From: Armigeres subalbatus
Lineage: Eukaryota; Arthropoda; Insecta; Diptera; Culicidae
DNA length: 64,000 nucleotides
Assembly (NCBI RefSeq): GCF_024139115.2
Contig: NC_085141.1
Span: 399,368,042-399,432,041, forward strand
Direction of reading: 5' to 3'
Part shown: piece by piece, positions 57,680-64,000 of the stretch
Layout: each line of letters begins with the position of its first letter
Numbering within the stretch: position 1 is the stretch's first letter
Program-made: the position numbers and the translations under genes
The notes under the pieces: generated by a model
Seen by the model: only the letters and a program-made list of their open reading frames with translations
What the model was told of the DNA's origin: nothing
Databases searched by the model: none

Positions 57680-58095
57680 AAGTCTGGCATTTAGGCTTCG
57701 ATTGAACAAGCTCCACAGGGGGAGGAGTGGCAATCGCCTTGCGGAGCAACATCGCTTGCCGACTACCATCACCTGCCCTTCATCCAGGAGGCGCTCTCCC
57801 TAGCCCGCGAACAGCATGTTCCAAAGGCCCTGCAGGTAAGCAGCACCCCAACCATTGATACACTCACCAAAGATTTGATCCGTTTGCGAAATGCTACTCA
57901 CAGACAGTACCAAAGTACTGGGCTGCTTGCGCTTAACACCCGGTGCAATCGCATGACCAAAATTATCCAGGCCAAAATGGTGTCCCTCAGAAATAGTGAT
58001 TTTTCCGCGCCCTCCCAGACTGTGCTAAGCCGTTCTGGAAGGTAACCAAAATTCTAAAATCTAAGCATCGGCCCTTTCCACTTTTGAACCTATTA
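57680..58095 (+). pseudogene. Jockey-type pol, endonuclease-RT linker
   Basis: Frame includes ALSLAREQHVPKALQVSSTPTIDTLTKDLIRLRNATHRQYQ, then SLRNSDFSAP; the RT core is absent and a minisatellite follows. Confidence 0.6.
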
Positions 58096-58194
58096 GACAG
58101 CAATGTACCCAGGGGGTACCTCGGACAAAAATGCTTAATGGCGGATGTAATACCATTCCAGTAAAAACTTATTATTAGTTTTGTTTTATGTTTG

Positions 58195-58905
58195 ATTACA
58201 AAACTTTGCATCCGAGCAGCTTGAAAGACTCCTTTCAAGAGCGTCGGTAGCCTCCCTTCAAAAGATTTGGCATTCTTCTTTCAAGGAGCTTGAAAGCCTC
58301 CAAGATGCTTAAAAGCTGCTTTTGAAGAGGCTCGGAAGCCTCCTTTCCAGAGGCCCGGAAGCCTTCTTTCAAGAGGCTCAGGAGCCTCCCTTCAAGAGGC
58401 TTACAAGACACTTTTCATAACGCTAGAAAGCTTCATGTCTAGAGGCTCGAAAGCTTCCTGTCAAGAGGCTCAGAAGCCACATTTCAAGAGGTTCGAAAGC
58501 CTCCCTTCGAAAGGTTTTTAAATCTTCTTTCAAGGAGCTTGAAAAACTCATTTCAAGAGGCTCGGAAGCCTCCTTCTTTCAAGAGGCTCGGAAACCTCCT
58601 TTTTTCATGAGGCTCGAAAGCTGTCAAGAGACTCGGAAGCTTCCCTTCAAATGGTTTGGAATTCCTGTTTCAAGAGGAGAGGCATACCAAGATGCTGAAA
58701 AGCCTTCTTTGGCGAGGTTTGAAGGCCTCCCTTTAAGAGGCTCGGAAGCCTGTTTTCAAGAGGCTCAAAAACGTCTTTTCAAAATTCTCATGCCTCCTTT
58801 TAAGAGGTTCAGAAGCTCGGTAGCCTCCTTTCAAGATGCTCGGATGCTCCGAAGTTTACTTTCAATAGGCTCGAAAGCTTTCACATGTCCTTTCACAGGT
58901 TGACA
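58195..58905. repeat. Degenerate minisatellite, unit about 23-26 bp
   Basis: About 25-30 imperfect copies of TTTCAAGAGGCTCGGAAGCC, with indels and point changes, all in the same orientation. Confidence 0.88.
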
Positions 58906-59350
58906 AGACGGTGACAAAGTGTAACGTTTTGTTGAAACCGAGGTTGAAACTGCTGTACCCTTTGATCAACCGCCGGTCGTCATTGTCCCTAAAAAATAAG
59001 CTTGCTGTCTACAAGCAAATCTCGCTTAACTTTTCAAAAGGACCTAAGTAACATTTTTTTCATGATTTAATTTGAATAGCGCAATCAACAGAAAAACATG
59101 AAAGATTTTGATTGCAGTAGTCAAATTAATTCATGAAAAAATTGTTACTTAGGTCCTTTTGAAAAGTTAAGCGAGAAATCATCCTTCCCGTAATTGAATA
59201 CGTAAAGCCGGTCTGGGAGAGCTGCGCAAAAACTCATCATCTAAAACTATAACGAGCTCAAAACAAGTTCCTTTGGATGATCTTCAACACCCCTCCCAGG
59301 ACACGGAACTTCTGAGGTCCACCGTCTGGCCGGTATTAAAACTCTACACG
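58906..59350 (+). pseudogene. Jockey-type RT C-terminal end
   Basis: LLYPLINRRSSLSLKNKLAVYKQ, then after a MITE IILPVIEYVKPVWESCAKTHHLKLQRAQNKFLWMIF, the thumb-side end of Jockey RT. Stops follow. Confidence 0.7.
59017..59179. mobile_element. Palindromic MITE, complete copy, AAAT duplications
   Basis: Element 59021-59175 (155 bp), arms CTCGCTTAACTTTTCAAAAG and complement; AAAT on both sides. Removal restores the Jockey frame (YKQ-IILP). Confidence 0.85.
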
Positions 59351-59377
59351 AGCGCTTTGGTAAGTGTTAAGAAAGGT

Positions 59378-60915
59378 TTACGGTTATTTATTTATTACCA
59401 TACTAAGGCCGGAGTGGCCTGTGCAGTGCATAAAAGTCTTCTCCATTCAGCTCGGTCCATGGCTGCACGTCGCCAACCACGCAATCTGCGGAGGGTCCGC
59501 AAATCATCCTCCACCTGATCGATCCACCTTGCTCGCTGTGCACCTCGCCTTCTTGTTCCCGTCGGATCGTGGTCTAGAAACATATATGGTACGCAGCACT
59601 TTCCTTTCGAAAACTCCCAGCGTTGGTCCTGCACGAGAATCGTCCAGGTCTGGAACTACCGGTCGAATAAACCTTTTTGTAGATAGTCAGTTTTGTACGG
59701 CGGCGAACTCTATTCGATCGGAGCGTTTTGCGGAGTGCAAAGTACGTACGATTTCCTGCCATGATCCGTTTCCGAACTTCTCTGCTGATATCGTTATCGG
59801 AGGTCACCAGTGCGCCCAACCACCTCGATTTTGTCACCACCAATACAAACTCGTGGTGGGTGGCTTTCGTTGTCCTTTCTTGAGCGTCTTCCTATCATGT
59901 ACTTCGTCTTTGACGTGTTGATGACTAGTCCAATCCGTTTAGCTTCCCTTGTCAGCCTGATGTAGGCTTGCTCCATCCTCTCAAAGTTACGTGCCATGAT
60001 ATCTATGTCGTCGGCGAAGCCAAATAGCTGGACGGAATTATAGAAAATTGTACCACTCGTGTCAATACCTGTCCTTTGTATAACCTCTTTCAAAGCGATG
60101 TTGAATACCAGTCACCTTGCCCTCTGCCCATTTCAAAGGGACTAGAGAATGCCCCTGAAACTCAAACTACGCATAGCACCCGATCCATCGTCGCTTTGAT
60201 TAACCGTATCAGTTGAAACAGAAATCCGTTTTTGTGCATAGCTGGTCTCGGACGATTGCATCATTATGTGACTTTGAAGTCGATGAATAGATGATGTTTG
60301 GGCACGTTGTTTTCGCGGCATTTCTGCAATATCTGACAGAATCGGTTTTCGCTTTGTTTCCGCTCTTTTTGTGTTGCGGACCGCACAGCTGTGTAGAACA
60401 AGTTGAAATGCATCATCAGAACCAGCATTTGGAGCTTTTTAAAAGAAATTTATCATGGGGTTTAGCCTTCAAAATCAGTTCTTTATCATGACAGCTTGCG
60501 AAAAAAAAATCTATATCGTATATGTATACAGAGACCATAAGTGAGAGACTTTTTAATTATCTTTTGGACTCAAACCCTGCGTTTATGTCCTCACACATAT
60601 CGGGCTTCTCATAGAACTTTCGTGAGCTATTAGCGCGGTGCAGCTGTTCCGTCTTTTTACGGTCTCTTCGATCTTCCTGTTGGCGCTTTTTCTCCGAAAA
60701 ACCAGTTTTGTCTATTCCACGCCCGTTTGTATCGTGCGCTTTCAGTGGCACACGGTTGCTTTGGCGGAGCCTGCTTGCGGATACATGCAACTTTTTATAG
60801 AAGTTTAACAGCGCCCACTGTCAAACCTCAACACATCCTAGGCAGGCACCGCAACTCGCAGATGGCCTGGGGAGGGATCGTCATGCCCTTGGACATAGTC
60901 CGTGCTGTTCCTGTG
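59378..60915 (-). mobile_element. RTE copy with large internal deletions
   Basis: 3' part (60093-59395) includes FGFADDIDIM and RWIDQVEDDL; tail TAATAAATAAATAA at about 59378. An RT piece at 60130-60335, a linker piece at 60570-60710 and the 5' leader at 60735-60915 are joined by deletions; 60340-60560 is foreign. Confidence 0.75.
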
Positions 60916-60954
60916 ACACTGATTAACAATTGTCAATTGTCAGCAGCTTTACTG

Positions 60955-61450
60955 TTTTTCAGCTTGTTCAGAGCCTTCTTTACCTCGTCCAGCGTTGGTG
61001 GTTCAACAGGCTGGACCGTCGCCGACTATGTCCACCATCCTGCTCCTTATAACACCCTCATTTTCACCGTTCAACAAATCTTCGAAGTCAGTAAATTTCT
61101 CCTCCTCCTCCACCTCTCGACAATTGCACATGACGAGCATTGGCGCAGTCTTATACCGCGCGCCAGTGACAGTTGCGTAAAACCTCCGCATATCGTTTCA
61201 ATCCATGTTCTCCTGCGCTTCAGCTATCGCACTCTCTTCGTGTTGCCTTTTTTTTCTGCGGTGGATTCGTTTTTTATTGCCCTTGCTATACTGTACCGCT
61301 CTCTGTTGGAACGGCTAGTGGCTCGTAGCGTTCGACTCCTAGCAGCATTTTTCTCGTCTGTCACTCGCTGGCACTCATTAAATCAAACATTTTGTTGGCG
61401 TCGCTGTGTAGTGCCTAACACTTTCTGCGTCGTTGTAATTACAGCTTCGT
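60955..61450 (-). pseudogene. Another RTE-like pol fragment (endonuclease-RT linker)
   Basis: Minus-strand reading 61191-61003 gives MRRFYATVTGARYKTAPMLVMC and LLNGENEGVIRSR, followed by a KKALNKL-like segment, characteristic of the linker and RT start. Different subfamily from the main RTE copies. Confidence 0.5.
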
Positions 61451-61732
61451 GGATACACGCTATGTTTAAAGGCAACTATTATGCGAAGTGAATGCACCTC
61501 GGATGTTAAGCCGTTAGATCATAGTTTTTGACCTCTAGTTTAAGGATCTGTGTCGATTGAAATATTTCATCGGTGAAAATTTGACTTTTTTACCATTTAA
61601 GGTGATATTTTTAACCTAAAAACCTACACGGATTTTTTTAACACGGCACGCATCCCCCGTGCAAAAAAAAGAATCGGGTGTATATATTTTATTTTTTGAT
61701 AGCAAATTCTTGTGTGACTGCATATCTCAAAC

Positions 61733-62186
61733 GTGTTTATTAAAAAACCAGCAACCCTGCACCGTCCAGTTATTACCATGGAAACAGAATTTAACGCTGG
61801 ACATGTCAAGAAAGATGCTCGATTATATTTCAATTGTGTTCATAATCATCTTCTGGAAGGAGGCGACTATGACACAATTCTAGACAAAATCCCTCCTCCA
61901 GAGCTACAATTGCTGGTGGATAACCGGGATGTTTTGAAAGGAAAATAATACAATGGTTACTATAAGGTATTGGAGTCTACCACAGGTTGTTGATCCCTTT
62001 TATAGTGTAACATTGTTGGACTTCTATCCAGACGCCATACGAGCTTTTTGTGAAAGTTGGATAGCCGCCGTGCTACCAATCACCCAAAAATTTCTTATTT
62101 TGAAATTCCATGTTCTTGAATTTTGTGAAGCATCACAGGGAGGCCTTTCAAAGTATACGGAGCAAACGACGGAAGCCATCTTGTAA
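61733..62186 (+). pseudogene. Transposon protein remnant in the Transib-like element
   Basis: Two frames, 61733-61948 (ETEFNAGHVKKDARLYFNCVHNHLLEGG) and 61953-62186 (VTLLDFYPDAIRAFCESWIAAVLPITQKFLILKFHVLEFCEASQGGLSKYTEQTTEAIL). The second resembles the C-terminal end of large metazoan transposases, including a YTEQTTEA segment. A few stops; I cannot name the family with confidence. Confidence 0.4.
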
Positions 62187-62243
62187 TTTTTTGTTGATTT
62201 GAAATGCTAAAAAGTGATATTATGTTCTTAAATTTAATAATAA

Positions 62244-62510
62244 TTCTTCTTATTGGCATTACATCAATTACTGTGACATATTCCGTCTCGCAGTTTAGTG
62301 TTCATTTAGTACTTCCACAGTTTTTAACTTCGAGGTTTCTAGCCCAAGTTTCCATTTTCGCATTCGTATATCATGAGGCTATGATGATACTTTATGCCCA
62401 GGAAAGTCGAGAGGATTTCCTAGACCAAACCGGGAATCGAAACCAGCCACATTTCAGCATGGTCTTGCTTTGTAGCAGTGCATCTTGCCGCACGACTAGA
62501 GAAGGGTCCA
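62244..62510 (-). mobile_element. Diverged Feilai-type SINE copy
   Basis: Aligns with 50643-50911 (CAGCATGGTCTTGCTTTGTAGC, GTATATCATGAGGCTA). Ends with CCAATAAGAAG on the minus strand. Nested in the Transib-like element. Confidence 0.75.
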
Positions 62511-62927
62511 GATCTATTCATAATAAACCTTAAAAACATTTAATACTGGCAGTAATTTTAGTGTAACTTCTACTATTTACATCATATGAAAAATGTTTTT
62601 ATATGAAAATGTTTCTCAAGGCATCAGGAAAAAAATGTGGTGATTGGATTTTATATTACCTGCTTAAAAAAATTATTAAAAAAAATCAGAAGAGGTTTTT
62701 ATGTTGAAAATATTACCTTAAATAGCAAAAAAAAGTCAAATTTTCAACGATGAAATATTTCAATCGACACAGATCTTTAAACTAGTGGTCAAAAACTATG
62801 ATCTAACGACTTAACATCCGAGGTACATTCACTTTGCATAATAGTTGCCTTTAAACATAGCGTGGGATATTTTCTAAGTAATAATAAAGTCGTATATGCT
62901 AAGTATCAAAAAGTTTGTCTCGCATCA

Positions 62928-62995
<68 letters not shown>
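62928..62995. repeat. (AC)n microsatellite
   Basis: About 33 uninterrupted AC units. Confidence 0.97.
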
Positions 62996-62997
<2 letters not shown>

Positions 62998-64000
62998 GGG
63001 CAGCAGGGACTTTGTCCAAGGGCTTAACGACCCCTCCCCATGGCCACTGCGAGTTAGACCGGGACCATCGTCCCTAACCCCTAATCCCAAGGCGTCAAGC
63101 GACCCGTGCCGAGGGGATGCATGGCCAGGGGGGTGAAATAATAAGCTAGGCCTTTAACGGAGCCTGTGGGGTACCTGGGCACCCTTCACAGTAATTGTCC
63201 CTTACCGCGTCATGCTGGGCTCTGGCGTGGTGGACCTCTTTTCCCGAGCAACTCGTGGGACCAAAATGGAAAACCAAGTCAATTCTTCAATTAGTGGTAG
63301 TAGTGTAGGCGACAACCCCTTCGCAAGAGGTGGGTTGTTCAGGTCTCCGCCTAGGAGGCCAGAGGCAATAGTCGGCAGCTCAGTGCGCAGCGCCAGCGTG
63401 GGTCACTCAACCTTCCTCTCGGCTATAAAAACGCCGGTAGGGGTTATTGACGGCCCATGGCTTGTGGAGGCGATGAACCGCAAACGCGATGGGCTTTCGG
63501 CCTTCGAGGTGGCGACGGAACAGCTGGACGCCATCATCGACTTAGCGTCATCGAAGCATAATATCAGCAAGGACCTCAAGAGGAGCTTGCAGAAACTTCG
63601 AAAGTCGATGCTGGACGCCAAGCTGGAGAGGGCGGTCGGGACGGCCAAGTGTAAACCCGTGAAATCGGTGGAGTCGAGGTCTACCCAGACTGAGGCCCAA
63701 GGATTCGCGGACTCGGGCAAGGTCGAATCGACCGAAGGCGTGCCAGCGAAGACGGTGGTACCAAAGTCTACCCGGACTGAGGCTCAAGTATTTGCGGGTA
63801 CGTCGGGGGTGACTACTCCAACGGAGCAGACACAAAAACGGGGGAGACAGTCTCCAGGGGATGAGCTCCCTGGGGGCCGCTCCAAAACGCGGAGGGTTAC
63901 TACCCCGAACAAGGGTAGTGGGGCTGGGATGCTAAACCCCGGCCAGGTACCTCCAAAACCGGGGGAGGAAGGACCTGGAAAGGTCCGTCCACTCAGGCAA
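62998..64000 (+). pseudogene. R1/LOA-type 5' leader and ORF1 (copy 2), runs off window
   Basis: A 58-bp RTE-type head (62998-63055) is followed by the leader matching 52743-53000 and an ORF1 frame from about 63210 (MLGSGVV) or 63265 (MENQVNS) open to the window end, with SSVGDNPFARGGLF, EVATEQLDAIIDLASSKHNISKDLKRSLQKLRKSM and a Pro/Lys-rich tail. The helix region absent from copy 1 is present here. It may continue into a full element beyond 64000. Confidence 0.65.

Larger units (their letters stand above)
61451..62869. mobile_element. Transib-like DNA element, 5-bp duplication
   Basis: Element 61456-62864 (1409 bp) has inverted ends of about 170 bp starting CACGCTATGTTTAAAGGCAA; GGATA flanks it (61451-61455, 62865-62869). 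5-bp duplications and a CAC start fit Transib, but superfamily is inference. Confidence 0.7.

Noticed and set aside
58195..58905. CRISPR-like array
   Set aside because: Units are degenerate and adjacent without unique spacers; eukaryotic minisatellite.
60727..61491. 254-codon plus-strand ORF
   Set aside because: It is the antisense of RTE leader and RTE-like pol fragments; its composition (Leu/Phe/Ser-rich) is that of a shadow frame.
62862..63136. ORFs encoding poly(His-Thr)
   Set aside because: Produced by the (AC)n microsatellite.

Overview
The window is eukaryotic and looks like mosquito chromatin, most likely Aedes. The evidence is spliced insect-type housekeeping genes separated by dense, nested transposable elements, RTE and R1/LOA/Jockey/I-type non-LTR retrotransposons, Ty3/gypsy and BEL/Pao LTR elements, tRNA-derived SINEs and many short inverted-repeat DNA elements. 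All family names come from reading motifs by eye; no database search was possible.

Layout. 1-5353: minus-strand Ty3/gypsy (17.6/297-like) element, 5' LTR at 5021-5353, 3' end outside the window. 5546-9370: long, decayed minus-strand RTE-type element split by a 571-bp hAT-like insertion with 8-bp target duplications. 9747-9949: near-perfect palindrome. 10473-11325: terminal exon of an RRM/RGG protein (spenito-like) meeting a convergent unidentified membrane-protein exon. 11642-17850: mostly non-coding, with MITEs, a SINE with 17-bp duplications and a decayed BiP/Hsc70-3 fragment. 17948-21389: R1/LOA-type ORF1 interrupted by several DNA elements. 21564-33083: nest in which one MITE is split by a smaller element and by a BEL/Pao element; the latter carries three further insertions, one holding a zinc-finger transposase-like gene.

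33584-54663 holds the conserved genes. SPCS3 (signal peptidase subunit, 3 exons) lies tail-to-tail with TEX10/IPI1 (pre-60S Rix1 complex). TEX10 has four exons and an 11.4-kb intron filled with transposons. It shares a 324-bp divergent promoter region with PET100 (cytochrome oxidase assembly). LTV1 (40S biogenesis) follows, but only its first three exons are visible; its downstream intron is at least 9.3 kb and again transposon-filled (Jockey, R1, RTE, SINE and a Transib-like element with 5-bp duplications). The window ends inside an R1/LOA-type ORF1 copy. Two ribosome-biogenesis genes thus sit in the same transposon-rich neighbourhood; this looks like ordinary gene order, not an operon.

No bacterial-type system, CRISPR array, rRNA gene or intact tRNA gene was found. 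The most informative content is the nested-insertion record, several DNA-transposon families with unusual 6- and 7-bp target duplications, a PHD finger at the start of the BEL gag, and an inverted-repeat element with a tRNA-like core.
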